Below the pieces are notes generated by a model. That model did not search any database and had not been told where the DNA came from. It was given only the letters and a program-made list of their open reading frames with translations. A stretch of 64,000 bases of DNA from JADJQU01 sp035490315 (lineage in GTDB: Bacteria; Planctomycetota; UBA1135; GCA-002686595). The stretch is from the NCBI GenBank assembly GCA_035490315.1, contig DATHET010000334.1, positions 1 to 64,000 of the forward strand, written 5' to 3'. The number at the start of each line of letters is the position of its first letter. Within the stretch, counting starts at the first letter, position 1. Positions 43,579 to 54,387 of the stretch are shown here, piece by piece. The position numbers were made by a program, and so were the translations under genes.

Positions 43579-44282
43579 GCTCCACCTCCCGACTTCTCGT
43601 TCGCCGGCGGCGGCGGACGACGGCGCGGCGGATTCAGCTCGGTTTCGCCGGGCCTGGCCGGCGCGGCGGGTGCCGCACCGCGGTTCTTTCCGGCGAGCAG
43701 CTGCGGCTCGTACTGCGCGTAGTTCGGGCCCAGCTTGGTCTTGAACTGATCGATGATCAGCAGGTAGCGCTTGTTCTCGCGACCCTTGAGCGCTTCCACT
43801 TCCGCGAGCTTGGCTTGATCGCCGCTCTCGGTGTAGATCGCGATCAAGCGATCGAGCCGGCCCAGGCGTTCGCGGTGCACGCCCTCGAGGTTCATCATCT
43901 TGCGCGCCGTCTCGCGCTCCGCTTCGCGCGCCGCATGCACGCGGTCGGCGTTGGCACCGGGCGCCCCGGCGGCGCCCTCGCGCGCGTTCTTGACCCGGTT
44001 CTCCTGGTTCGCTTCCTCGCGGGCGTTCTTGACGCGGTTGTCCTGGTTCGCTTCCTCGCGCGCGCGCTTGACCCGCGCCGCTTCCTGTTCCTTCTGCGCC
44101 TGGGCCTCGCGCTCCTGCTTGGCCTTGGCTTCCTTGGCCTTGGCTTCGCGGTCCGCATCGCTTTGCGCGGGAGCGGGCGGCGGTGCCGGGGCGGGGGCAG
44201 GCCTCGGACGCTGCACGGCCATGCCCAGCGGGGCGAAGAGCGCCAGGAAAAGTCCTGCGCGCGTGATCGGGTGTGTCTTCAT
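43575..44282 (-). CDS. Exported coiled-coil protein with a duplicated motif
   Basis: A 235-residue protein with a signal peptide (GLFLALFAPLGMAVQ), a Pro/Ala linker (RPAPAPAPPPAPAQ), then a charged coiled coil of about 85 residues. Within it AREEANQDNRVKN and AREEANQENRVKN form a tandem repeat. A second helical part (MMNLEGVHRERLGRLDRLIAIY) and a Pro-rich basic tail follow. It is probably periplasmic and coupled to the small lipoprotein gene downstream. I do not recognise the family. A 17-bp inverted repeat lies 27 bases upstream of its start. Confidence 0.7.
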   Translation of the reverse strand: MKTHPITRAGLFLALFAPLGMAVQRPRPAPAPAPPPAPAQSDADREAKAKEAKAKQEREAQAQKEQEAARVKRAREEANQDNRVKNAREEANQENRVKNAREGAAGAPGANADRVHAAREAERETARKMMNLEGVHRERLGRLDRLIAIYTESGDQAKLAEVEALKGRENKRYLLIIDQFKTKLGPNYAQYEPQLLAGKNRGAAPAAPARPGETELNPPRRRPPPPANEKSGGGA

Positions 44283-44308
44283 GGATGGGTTCCTCGGGAC
44301 GGTCTTTA

Positions 44309-44325
44309 GTCCGCTGAGAGCGGAC
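44309..44325. promoter_or_regulatory. Perfect 7-bp-arm inverted repeat in a divergent promoter region
   Basis: GTCCGCT (44309-44315) and AGCGGAC (44319-44325) flank GAG. It lies in the 172-bp gap between the divergent coiled-coil gene and the PrcB-like gene, a suitable place for an operator. No promoter hexamers are convincing. Confidence 0.3.
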
Positions 44326-44454
44326 GCGGGGGATGTCTTTGGTCCCTAGGATGAGCTTTCGTGGAACTCCACGCGAATCTCCGCCTCGCCGAAGTGGCAA
44401 GCTCCGCGACCATTCCCTAACTTTGCCCGCCCCGCCTCTCGCGAGATCCACCCC

Positions 44455-44895
44455 ATGCGACTCCCCCACAACGCCGCGGTCTGCTCTCTCGTGGTCCTGT
44501 CTGCCTGCCAGACCACGCCAGAAGAGGCGCCGGTCGAGTTCGAGCGGCAGGTCGCGGGCCAGATCGGCCTGGGTCCGGAAGCGAAGAACGCCGTGGTGCG
44601 CAGCTTCGTCGAATGGCAGGTCTACTGTGGCGATCGCGATCAGGGTTTGTGGGGATCGGCTCGCGACTTCGACTGGTCCAAGCGCATGTTGATCGCGGTC
44701 TCGCTCGGCTCGCGGCCCAGCGGCGGCTACGCGGTCGAGATCGATCGCGTCCTCGAGCGGGATTCGCACTGGGTCGTGCACGCGCGCGAGACCCGCCCGG
44801 CGGCCGGCAGCCTGCAAACCGCAGTCGTGACCTCGCCCTTCGATTGCGTCTCGGTTCCCAGGTTCGAAGGCAAGGTCGAATTCACGGTCGAGTGA
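44455..44895 (+). CDS. PrcB-C-like lipoprotein
   Basis: A 146-residue protein with a lipobox (VCSLVVLSACQT). The C-terminal domain fits the protease-complex PrcB_C domain: MLIAVSLGSRPSGGYAVEIDRVLE, then WVVHARETRPAAGSLQTAVVTSPF and DCVSVPRF. Such domains are found in spirochaete protease complexes and many lipoproteins, and probably mediate protein binding. Its stop overlaps the GTG start of the MFS gene (GTGA), so the two are coupled. Confidence 0.72.
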   Translation: MRLPHNAAVCSLVVLSACQTTPEEAPVEFERQVAGQIGLGPEAKNAVVRSFVEWQVYCGDRDQGLWGSARDFDWSKRMLIAVSLGSRPSGGYAVEIDRVLERDSHWVVHARETRPAAGSLQTAVVTSPFDCVSVPRFEGKVEFTVE

Positions 44896-46130
44896 GCGCG
44901 ACCGCGCCCTCGCGGCTGGGCGCGCTGCGCCACCGAAACTTCCGTCTCCTGTTCGCCGGGCAGTTCCTGTCGCTGGTCGGGACCTGGATGCAGAGCGCGG
45001 CCGTGCTCTGGCACATTGCCTCCCTCGTGCCGCCCGAGGAGAAGGCCCTCGCCCTCGGCGGAGTCGGACTGGTGAAGGTCGTGCCGATCGTGGTCTTCGC
45101 CCTCGCAGGCGGTGTGCTCGCCGATGCCCTCGACCGGCGGCGGATGATGTTCTGGATGCAGTGCCTGATGGCCGCCAGCGCGGGCCTGCAGGCGGTGCTC
45201 ACGCTCCAGGGACTGACTTCGATCTGGCCCCTGTACATCCTGACCGGCGTGAACTCGGCCGCGGCGGCCTTCGAAGGCCCCGCGCGACAATCGCTGATCC
45301 CGGCCATCGTTCCGCGCGAGGACCTTCCCAACGCGATCAGCCTGAACACCATGGCCTTCCAGATGGCGGCGGTCGCGGGGCCGGCGCTCACGGGCATCGC
45401 GTACCAGTGGCTGGGACCCGGCTGGATCTATGCGGTGAACGCGGTCTCTTTCCTCGCCGCGATCGCGGCGGTGATCCTGCTGCGCGATCTGCCGCGCCAT
45501 GCGCCGGAGAACGTCGTCGAGCTCAGTCCGCGCTCGGCGCTCGAGGGCCTGCGCTTCGTGTTCAGCCACTCGCTGATCCGCTCGACGATGCTGGTCGACT
45601 TCTTCGCGACGTTCTTCTCCTCGGCGATGGCCCTGCTGCCGATCTTCACCCAGGACATCCTCGGGCGCGGAGCTGGGACCTATGGACTTTTGTATTCCGC
45701 GCCGGCGATCGGAGCTGCGCTGACCAGCCTGATCCTGCTGCGTGTCGAGAAGCACATCGTGCGCCGCGGCCGCGTGCTCTTGTGGTCCGTCGCCGCCTAT
45801 GGTCTCGCGACGATCGTGTTCGGCCTCTCGAAGAGCTTCTGGCTGATGTTCGTCTGCCTGGCGCTGACCGGCGCGGCCGACACGGTCAGCATGGTGATCC
45901 GCAACGTGCTGCGACAGCTGACCACGCCGCCGCACATGCGCGGCCGCATGACCAGCGTCAACATGATCTTCTTCCTCGGCGGCCCGCAGCTCGGCGAAAT
46001 GGAAGCCGGCGCCCTGGCGCACAAAGTAGGCGCCGCGGCTTCGGTCGTGATCGGCGGAATCGGTTCCTTGATCTCGACGGCGTGGATCGCGAAATCCACG
46101 CCGGCGCTGCGGAATTACCGCCGCGAATAG
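44892..46130 (+). CDS. MFS transporter (enterobactin-exporter/MFS_3-like)
   Basis: A 412-residue membrane protein with about 12 hydrophobic helices. The N-terminal LRHRNFRLLFAGQFLSLVGTWMQSAAVLW is the signature of the MFS_3 group, which includes EntS. The conserved loop after helix 2-3 reads GGVLADALDRRRMMFWMQ. Another group marker is ARQSLIPAIVPREDLPNAISLN. The probable role is drug or small-molecule efflux. The GTG at 44892 gives a normal start; the frame extends upstream only antisense-free through the PrcB-like gene. It converges with the subtilisin gene. Confidence 0.88.
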   Translation: MSATAPSRLGALRHRNFRLLFAGQFLSLVGTWMQSAAVLWHIASLVPPEEKALALGGVGLVKVVPIVVFALAGGVLADALDRRRMMFWMQCLMAASAGLQAVLTLQGLTSIWPLYILTGVNSAAAAFEGPARQSLIPAIVPREDLPNAISLNTMAFQMAAVAGPALTGIAYQWLGPGWIYAVNAVSFLAAIAAVILLRDLPRHAPENVVELSPRSALEGLRFVFSHSLIRSTMLVDFFATFFSSAMALLPIFTQDILGRGAGTYGLLYSAPAIGAALTSLILLRVEKHIVRRGRVLLWSVAAYGLATIVFGLSKSFWLMFVCLALTGAADTVSMVIRNVLRQLTTPPHMRGRMTSVNMIFFLGGPQLGEMEAGALAHKVGAAASVVIGGIGSLISTAWIAKSTPALRNYRRE

Positions 46131-46137
46131 GCGAGCG

Positions 46138-49053
46138 CTACTCGAGCCGGATCTTTCGATGCGCGGGTGACGCCGTCATGCCCTGGAAGTTCGACTGCAC
46201 CGTGAAATCGATCGCAGGGACGGCTTCGCCGACCACGACGTCGATCGCCACGGGTTGATCGAGGGTAGGGAAGGCACCGCAGAAGAGATCGCCCGGCCCG
46301 CAGATGAAACCGTCGTTGTCGTCGTCCGAGCCGGCGAAGATCAGGTACGAGCCCGCGGGCAGCGAGGCGACCGAGTAGGCCAGACCGCTGGTCGGATTGA
46401 CGATGTCCTGCCGAACGCTGTCTCCCGTGTCGGCGTTGACCGCGATCACGAAGATGTCGATGTTGGTCGGCGTCGGCGAGGTGTCCACCTGCAGCGAGAC
46501 CTGCACCACCAGCGCGCCATTGGTGCCGTCCGAAGGCACGCTGATCGAGCCGGTGAACAATCCGTCGGGCAAGCCGGTGCGGTCGACGCTGACCGCGATC
46601 GCGCTGGTGTCGCTGCTCACCGGCACGGCGATCGGCACGCGCGTCGCCGTGAGCCAGCTGCCGCCCGAATCCGTCGTCACGATCGGGGTGCCGACGTGCA
46701 GCGTCCCCCCACCGAGGTTGGAGACCTGGATGTTTTGCGCGATGACGCCGGGCGCGAAGGACAGGGCCTGCGTCGAGAGTCCGAGCACCGGATTGACCGG
46801 CGTACCATTGCTCGCCTGCAGCACCGCCTGGAAGGCGTTGACCAGGCCGAAGCCGAAGAAGTCGTCGCGCCCCGCCGTGCCTAGATCGGTCGCGGTGGTG
46901 GTCATGATCGTCTCGATCTGCGTCGGCGTCAGATTGCCCGGGAGGGCCGCTGCCTTCATCAAGGCCGCGACGCCCGCGGCGTGCGGGCAGGCCATCGAGG
47001 TCCCCTGGAGGAACTCGAAGGTGAAGACCGTCGGATTGCCCGAGTCGTCCGCGCGCGTCGAGAGCACGCCGTCCCCGAAGCCGTCCCCGTTGAGGTCCTT
47101 GGTCATGTCGCCGCCCGGGGCAGCGATGTCGACCTCTCCATTGTGATTCGAGTACGGAGCTCGCGCCGCGTTGAAGTCGACCGCGGCGACCGAGATCACA
47201 TTGTCATAGGCGGCCGGGAAGGACTCGACCGTCGAGTTCTCGTTGCCCGCCGCGGCGAAAATCGCCACGCCCGCGTTCTTCGCGGCCGTGCAGGCGTTCT
47301 GGAACGTCTGTGAGAAGCCCGGCCCGCCCAGGCTCATGTTGATCACGTCGAGCGGCTGAGGAAGGGGCGTGGTCGCCGCATTGGCCAGTCCGGCCGAGTA
47401 GAGCACCGCCTGGGTGATGTCGAAGTCCGTGCCCCCGCCGATCCCGAGCACGCGCAGGTGCATGATCTTGCCGAACCACGTGACACCCGCGACGCCGCTG
47501 TTGTTGTCGGTGGTGGCGCCGATCGTCCCCGCGACGTGGGTGCCGTGGAAGCTCGAAGGCTGCGCGCCCTGACCGTCGCCGATGTCGGTCGGATCGGCGT
47601 CGACTCCGTTGCCGTCGCCCGCGATCCCCACGTTCGAGATGAAATCGAAGCCCGGGATCAGCCGCGAGACGAGATCGGGGTGATTGGTCTGGCCGGTGTC
47701 GATCACGCCGACGCGGATCGAGTTGTCGCCCTGGGTGATGTCCCAGGCCGCCGGCAGCTGGATCTGCGTGTAGTGCCACTGCAGATTGAAGAAGGGATCG
47801 TTGGGCACTCCATACGCGTGGCGGATGAAGTTGGGCTCGGCGTACTCCACGGCTTCGAGGCCACCGAGGCTCGCCATCAGCGCCACGGTGCGGCGGCGCG
47901 AATTCTCCTCGGAGATTCCCGCCGGAACCTGCGCGACGCACTTCATGACGCCGTTCGGAACGCGCGCTTCGACCGCGAGACCGCGGCGAGCGAGCTCCGG
48001 AAGCACGTCGCGACCCGCGCGCGGCATGACGAGCAGCTCGCCGGGCATCGAGTCGAGGATCGGAGCGCCGAAGCGCTGGCTCGATTGCCTCGCGAAGCGC
48101 TGGCGCAGCTCGTGCGACGAGGGCGCCATGCTCCAGCTCCTCGTGCCGCCCGTCGCTGCGATCGAAGCCGTCGCGCTCAAGGTCAAGTCGTAGGCACCCA
48201 AGCCTGAAGTCGCCAGCACGGTGACTTCGACCAGCGTCAGCGCCGTGATCGGAGCCGTGCCCGTCTCCGGATTCGCGATCAGGGAATTGAAGCGGATGAT
48301 CTCGATCGGCGCCAGGATGTCCGGCGTCGCGTCGGAGTAGATCACGTCGAAGTTCGAGCCCGGTCCGAACATGAACAAATCCGCCGCCAGATCGATGTCC
48401 TCCGGAACCGCGATCAGGAATCGATCGTTCGCGTCCGTCACGGAATCCGCATTGCCGCTCAGGTTGATCTGCTGACCCCCGTCGATGGTCCCGAGATACT
48501 GGGCCTGGCCGTGCAGATCATTGGGCTCGCGCTCGACGATCGGATCCGCCGGCGCGGAAGCCACGAGCGTCAAGGTGTAGCTGCCGGAGCCCGCGAACTG
48601 CGCGACCACGGGGAAGAAAGTTCCTTGTGCATGGAACGTGCCGACCTCCGGCACGCTGGTCGTGGCAAAAGCCTCGACGAAATCGCCCGCGATCGCGTCG
48701 AAGATGCCGATGTCGAAATCGTCGGCCGCGTCGAAGCTCAGGGTCGCGGTGATCGTGACGCGCGAAGGCGCGGTGACCTTGAACCCGTCGACAGCGTCCA
48801 CGCCGGACACCTGGCCCGCGACGACGATGGTCTGGCCCGCGACCAACGTCCCCAGGGAGTGAGCCTGCTCGACCGTGTCGTTGGGCTCGGCTTCGAGGAT
48901 CGGTCCGCCGGTCGCGGGGAATCCGATCGTTCCGGCGATCGACGCACTGTTGTTGCTTCCGCCGCCGCCTCCTCCGCCGCTGCAAGCCGCGAGCGACAAC
49001 AGCAAGGTGGCGGAAAGAATCGAGCGGGACAGGTTGCGCGTGAACTCGAGCAT
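46138..49053 (-). CDS. Lipoprotein subtilisin-family (S8) serine protease with PPC domains
   Basis: A 971-residue exported protease. The lipobox is LLLSLAACSGGG, followed by a Gly-rich linker. Two pre-peptidase C-terminal-type (PPC) domains lie unusually at the N-terminus (ILEAEPNDTVEQAHSLG and IVEREPNDLHGQAQYLG). A propeptide-like part follows (ELLVMPRAGRDVLPELARRG). The catalytic domain has Asp in VGVIDTGQTNHPDL, His in FHGTHVAGTIGA, the oxyanion Asn in FAAAGNENS and Ser in LQGTSMACPHAAGVAALM. The C-terminal 250 residues are BACON/fibronectin-like beta domains. It probably degrades proteins at the cell surface. It starts 99 bases downstream of the S9 peptidase stop in the same orientation. 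Confidence 0.93.
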   Translation of the reverse strand: MLEFTRNLSRSILSATLLLSLAACSGGGGGGGSNNSASIAGTIGFPATGGPILEAEPNDTVEQAHSLGTLVAGQTIVVAGQVSGVDAVDGFKVTAPSRVTITATLSFDAADDFDIGIFDAIAGDFVEAFATTSVPEVGTFHAQGTFFPVVAQFAGSGSYTLTLVASAPADPIVEREPNDLHGQAQYLGTIDGGQQINLSGNADSVTDANDRFLIAVPEDIDLAADLFMFGPGSNFDVIYSDATPDILAPIEIIRFNSLIANPETGTAPITALTLVEVTVLATSGLGAYDLTLSATASIAATGGTRSWSMAPSSHELRQRFARQSSQRFGAPILDSMPGELLVMPRAGRDVLPELARRGLAVEARVPNGVMKCVAQVPAGISEENSRRRTVALMASLGGLEAVEYAEPNFIRHAYGVPNDPFFNLQWHYTQIQLPAAWDITQGDNSIRVGVIDTGQTNHPDLVSRLIPGFDFISNVGIAGDGNGVDADPTDIGDGQGAQPSSFHGTHVAGTIGATTDNNSGVAGVTWFGKIMHLRVLGIGGGTDFDITQAVLYSAGLANAATTPLPQPLDVINMSLGGPGFSQTFQNACTAAKNAGVAIFAAAGNENSTVESFPAAYDNVISVAAVDFNAARAPYSNHNGEVDIAAPGGDMTKDLNGDGFGDGVLSTRADDSGNPTVFTFEFLQGTSMACPHAAGVAALMKAAALPGNLTPTQIETIMTTTATDLGTAGRDDFFGFGLVNAFQAVLQASNGTPVNPVLGLSTQALSFAPGVIAQNIQVSNLGGGTLHVGTPIVTTDSGGSWLTATRVPIAVPVSSDTSAIAVSVDRTGLPDGLFTGSISVPSDGTNGALVVQVSLQVDTSPTPTNIDIFVIAVNADTGDSVRQDIVNPTSGLAYSVASLPAGSYLIFAGSDDDNDGFICGPGDLFCGAFPTLDQPVAIDVVVGEAVPAIDFTVQSNFQGMTASPAHRKIRLE

Positions 49054-49152
49054 GATTCGGCTCCGTTAGGGGTCGCACGAGGATCGCTCGCGCGAGCTCG
49101 CAAGACAACAGGCGAGCGCCGTGAATCTGCTACTGCAATCTGCGCGCCGCGG

Positions 49153-51183
<2,031 letters not shown>

Positions 51184-51242
51184 GAGAATGATCCTTGGGG
51201 GTAGGGCCGGTAGGATAGAGTCCGGGCGGTGGACTAGAAAGG

Positions 51243-52280
51243 ATGCGCAGCATGCAACGTCCGGTGTCCAACCCGCCGAATCCCTGGAGCAGCACACACG
51301 TCGAATGGCTCGGTGAACCGCCGCAAGCGCAACTCACCGTTTACGAAGAAGAAGCGCGCTCGATCCTGGCGCAGAACGATTCGCCCGACATTCCGTTCCG
51401 CTGGTCGCTCAACCCCTATCGAGGCTGCCAGCACGCCTGCGCATATTGCTACGCGCGCCCGACGCACCAGTACCTGGGCTTCGGAGCCGGGACGGACTTC
51501 GACACGCGCATCGTGGTCAAGACCAACGCGGAGGCCTTGTTGCGCGAGGCGCTGTCGCGGCGCGGATGGAAGCGCGAGCCGATTACTTTTTCGGGCGTGA
51601 CGGATTGCTATCAGCCGCTGGAGGCTTCGTACGGTCTGACGCGAGCCTGCCTCGAGGTCTGCGTCGAGTTCGCGCAGCCGATCGGGATGATCACGAAGAG
51701 CGCGCTGATCCGGCGCGACATCGACGTGCTCGCGCGGTTGTCGAAGCGTGCAGCGGTGCGCGTCTTCGTTTCGATTCCCTACGCGAACGCGGAGACGGCT
51801 CGCGCGATCGAGCCCTGGGCCGCGGCGCCCGCGATGCGCTTCGCGACGCTGCGCGCGCTGTCCGAAGCGGGCATCGCCTGCGGCGTGGCCATCTGCCCGA
51901 TGATTCCGGGCTTGAGCGACTCGGACATTCCTAGCATCCTGCAGCAAGCTCGCGCGGCGGGAGCGACCACAGCATTCATGGGACTCCTGCGGCTGCCCGC
52001 CGAAGTCCTTCCTGTCTTCGAGGAGCGCCTGCGCGCCGCGTTCCCCGATCGCGCCGAGAAAGTCCTCTCCGCCCAACGCGACATGCGCGAGGGCAAGCTC
52101 AACGAATATCACTTCGGCGAGCGCATGCACGGCATCGGCCCGCGGTGGGACGTGATCCAGCGTTTGTTCGACGTCCAATGCGCGCGCCTCGGATTCGACG
52201 TCCGAGAGGACGCGCCCCTCGACGGAATGCGGCCTGGTGAGGCGAAGCCGGCCACTCAGGGCGTGCTGTTCGAGCAGTAA
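51243..52280 (+). CDS. PA0069-family radical SAM protein (spore photoproduct lyase-like)
   Basis: A 345-residue radical SAM enzyme with the C-x3-C-x2-C motif in LNPYRGCQHACAYCYARPTH. The order NPYRGC, then FDTRIVVKTNAEALLRE, then FSGVTDCYQPLE and TKSALIRRDIDVL is that of the PA0069/Rv2578c family, related to SplB. The biological role of this family is unproven; DNA or nucleotide repair is a frequent suggestion. The gene is divergent from the S9 peptidase with a 59-base gap. A hairpin 16 bases after the stop may be a terminator. Confidence 0.9.
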   Translation: MRSMQRPVSNPPNPWSSTHVEWLGEPPQAQLTVYEEEARSILAQNDSPDIPFRWSLNPYRGCQHACAYCYARPTHQYLGFGAGTDFDTRIVVKTNAEALLREALSRRGWKREPITFSGVTDCYQPLEASYGLTRACLEVCVEFAQPIGMITKSALIRRDIDVLARLSKRAAVRVFVSIPYANAETARAIEPWAAAPAMRFATLRALSEAGIACGVAICPMIPGLSDSDIPSILQQARAAGATTAFMGLLRLPAEVLPVFEERLRAAFPDRAEKVLSAQRDMREGKLNEYHFGERMHGIGPRWDVIQRLFDVQCARLGFDVREDAPLDGMRPGEAKPATQGVLFEQ

Positions 52281-52295
52281 GATGAGGGATCTCGT

Positions 52296-52315
52296 GCTTC
52301 GGCTGGCGCCGAAGC
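52296..52315 (+). terminator. Hairpin after the radical SAM gene
   Basis: GCTTCGGC (52296-52303) and GCCGAAGC (52308-52315) form an eight-base stem around TGGC. Only TTCAAA follows, so it would be a weak intrinsic terminator. Confidence 0.35.
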
Positions 52316-52337
52316 TTCAAACGCCCTTCAGCAAACC

Positions 52338-52592
52338 ATGACAACGGCGGGTCGTTCCATCGCGGAGATTCCTGAGGAGCGCCGAGAGCAGGGTGTCCGG
52401 TGGCTGATTGTCGAACCAGAACCGAGCTCGGAAGGCTGGCTGCTCATGGGGCACTCGTCGCTCGAAGAGGGCTGCGAGTTCGACGGCTGGCACAGGACGT
52501 TTGATGAAGCGGTGAGTGATGCGGAGAGATGCTGGGGCGTGCCTCTCGACGCGTGGCGCCTTTTCTCTCTCGCTGTACCTCCCTATGCCTGA
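52338..52592 (+). CDS. Small hypothetical protein, 84 residues
   Basis: The product (MTTAGRSIAEIPEERREQG...) has ordinary composition, with a strand-rich middle (VRWLIVEPEPSSEGWLLMGH) and a short helix (FDEAVSDAERCWG). The pattern is like small one-domain proteins seen beside toxin or immunity genes, but no partner is adjacent. There is no clear ribosome site. Codon use fits the neighbours. Function unknown. Confidence 0.5.
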   Translation: MTTAGRSIAEIPEERREQGVRWLIVEPEPSSEGWLLMGHSSLEEGCEFDGWHRTFDEAVSDAERCWGVPLDAWRLFSLAVPPYA

Positions 52593-52713
52593 TGTTTCGC
52601 GTTAGGAAAGGGGCGGATCTGAAGTCCGCATGCCGAGGTTGTGCGCTCAGTCAACTTCGAGCGAGGCGCTGGTCGGTTCGAGAGTTTCGCAAACCTGTCC
52701 TAGAGTCTGCGCC

Positions 52714-53592
52714 ATGAAAACATCCAGCGCGAAGCAAGTCCTCGGCGTCTTCTCGACCGGATCGACCCACATGGTCGGCGACGGGTTCCACGTGCGGAAT
52801 CTGTTTCCCTCGAACGACCTCGGCGAGCGCATCAGCCCCTTCCTGCTGCTCGACTACGCCGGCCCGACGCAGTTCGGACCCCGCGACACGCCGCGTGGCG
52901 TCGGCGAGCACCCGCACCGCGGCTTCGAGACGGTGACCATCGTCTATCAAGGGAGCGTCGCTCACCGTGACTCTGCCGGAAACTCCGGCGTCATCGGGCC
53001 CGGCGACGTGCAGTGGATGACCGCTGCATCCGGCGTCGTGCACGAGGAATTCCACGAGGAGAAGTTCACCAAGCAGGGCGGCACGATGCAGATGGTGCAG
53101 CTGTGGGTGAACCTCCCCGCTCGCGACAAGATGTCGGCGCCGAAGTATCAGGGGATCACCGCGAAGGAGATTCCGGAAGTCGCGCTGGAGGGCGGCGCGG
53201 GCAAGGTGCGCGTGATCGCCGGACAATTCCGTGATGCTCGCGGCCCTGCGAAGACGTTCACTGCGTTGAACGTGTGGGACGTTCGCCTCGGGGCGTCCTC
53301 GTCGGTCGAATTCGATCTGCCTCGCGGACACAACGCGGCGGTGGTTGTGCTCGAGGGCTCGGCGAGCGCCAACGGTTCCGATCCGATCGAGGACGCGCAG
53401 ATGGCCCTGCTCGATGCTGAAGGAGAGCACGTGTCCATCTCCGCGACTGCCGACTCCAAGCTCCTGCTGCTCAGCGGCGACCCCCTCGGCGAGCCGGTGG
53501 TGTCGCACGGACCGTTCGTCATGAACACCGGCGAAGAGATCTACCAGGCGATCAAGGACTACCAGAGCGGCCGGATGGGACGGCTGGCCTGA
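52714..53592 (+). CDS. Pirin-family bicupin
   Basis: A 292-residue protein with the pirin motif GEHPHRGFETVTIVYQG, whose two His residues and the later His/Glu in SGVVHEEFHEE bind iron. The N-terminal NDLGERISPFLLLDYAGP block is typical. The second cupin lies at about 170-265 (ALNVWDVRLGASSSVEF, RGHNAAVVVLEGSA). Pirins act as quercetinases or redox-sensing regulators; which applies here is unknown. I chose the ATG at 52714, since upstream sequence in frame does not match the family. Confidence 0.9.
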   Translation: MKTSSAKQVLGVFSTGSTHMVGDGFHVRNLFPSNDLGERISPFLLLDYAGPTQFGPRDTPRGVGEHPHRGFETVTIVYQGSVAHRDSAGNSGVIGPGDVQWMTAASGVVHEEFHEEKFTKQGGTMQMVQLWVNLPARDKMSAPKYQGITAKEIPEVALEGGAGKVRVIAGQFRDARGPAKTFTALNVWDVRLGASSSVEFDLPRGHNAAVVVLEGSASANGSDPIEDAQMALLDAEGEHVSISATADSKLLLLSGDPLGEPVVSHGPFVMNTGEEIYQAIKDYQSGRMGRLA

Positions 53593-53649
53593 GAGACATA
53601 GGCTTTGCCGGGGACACTGGTCCCCAGCATGAAGAATTTTTCCACTTTC

Positions 53650-53674
53650 CCACTTGCCCACAATGGGCAAGTGG
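53650..53674. promoter_or_regulatory. Palindromic operator candidate of the toxin-antitoxin operon
   Basis: CCACTTGCCCA (53650-53660) and TGGGCAAGTGG (53664-53674) are perfect inverse copies around CAA. It ends 14 bases before the antitoxin ATG, where autoregulated type II toxin-antitoxin operons usually have the operator. Binding by the AbrB-like antitoxin is inferred. Confidence 0.65.
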
Positions 53675-53688
53675 CCGATACTTAGGCC

Positions 53689-53970
53689 ATGGCCAAACGC
53701 GTACTGCAAACGAAAAACACGGACTCCAAGGGTCGTGTCACGCTGGGGGAAGCCTTCGCAAACCGGACCCTGATCGTCGAGGACCGTGGAAACGAGGTCG
53801 TGTTGCGTCTCGCGCGCATCATTCCCGAGGGAGAGTCGTGGCTCTACGAGAACCCGAAAGCCCTCGGGGCCCTGCGGCGCGGCCTGAAACAGGCGAAGGC
53901 CGGCCAACTGACGGTCGGCCCTGACCTCGATCAGGCCGCAAAGCTTTCGAAATCCCTCCGCGACAACTGA
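53689..53970 (+). CDS. AbrB-like antitoxin
   Basis: A 93-residue protein. Residues about 10-42 form a swapped-hairpin AbrB/MazE-like DNA-binding domain (DSKGRVTLGEAFANRTLIVE). The C-terminal half (ALGALRRGLKQAKAGQL) is a helix that would wrap the toxin. It precedes the RelE/ParE-like gene by two bases and follows a 25-bp palindrome, the usual layout of an autoregulated type II system. Confidence 0.7.
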   Translation: MAKRVLQTKNTDSKGRVTLGEAFANRTLIVEDRGNEVVLRLARIIPEGESWLYENPKALGALRRGLKQAKAGQLTVGPDLDQAAKLSKSLRDN

Positions 53971-53972
53971 CC

Positions 53973-54323
53973 GTGGCGTTCCAGGGGCGGTGGACGACCG
54001 AAGCTTCGACTCAGTTCGAAGCGCTGCAGGCCATGGCAGCAGCGTCGCTCGCCAAACGCGCACGGGAGAAGCGCACCAAAACGTCCAAGGCCGAAGGGTT
54101 GTTCAAACAGGTCGACAAGTGTGTCCGACTCCTGCTCGAGAATCCGAAGCACCCAGGACTGCACACGCACGCATACGAGTCCATCGACCACCCCTATGAG
54201 AAAGCGGGCAAGGTCTTCGAAGCCTACGTCCAGAATCAGACTCCCGGTGCCTACCGACTCTTCTGGTGCTATGGCCCTGGGAAGGGCGAAATCACGATCC
54301 TCGCGATCACGCCTCATCCCTGA
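53973..54323 (+). CDS. RelE/ParE-superfamily-like toxin
   Basis: A 116-residue protein starting with GTG two bases after the antitoxin stop. The N-terminal helices are basic (LAKRAREKRTKTSKAEGLFKQ); the C-terminal part is a beta sheet (GAYRLFWCYGPGKGEITILAITPHP) resembling the RelE-fold sequence R-x-F/W ... I-x-I-L-x-I-x-x-H. The class should cleave ribosome-bound mRNA or inhibit gyrase. The exact subfamily is uncertain. Confidence 0.68.
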   Translation: MAFQGRWTTEASTQFEALQAMAAASLAKRAREKRTKTSKAEGLFKQVDKCVRLLLENPKHPGLHTHAYESIDHPYEKAGKVFEAYVQNQTPGAYRLFWCYGPGKGEITILAITPHP

Positions 54324-54387
54324 GCAGCACGGCCGCATCGGCTGAGGTGCACCCCAAACGCTGATCTGGCCGCGGCCACCGCCGACG

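Noticed and set aside
53605..53650. GGGGAC/GTCCCC hairpin after the pirin gene as an intrinsic terminator
   Set aside because: The stem is only six bases and the T-run lies about 15 bases further on, too far for a normal terminator.
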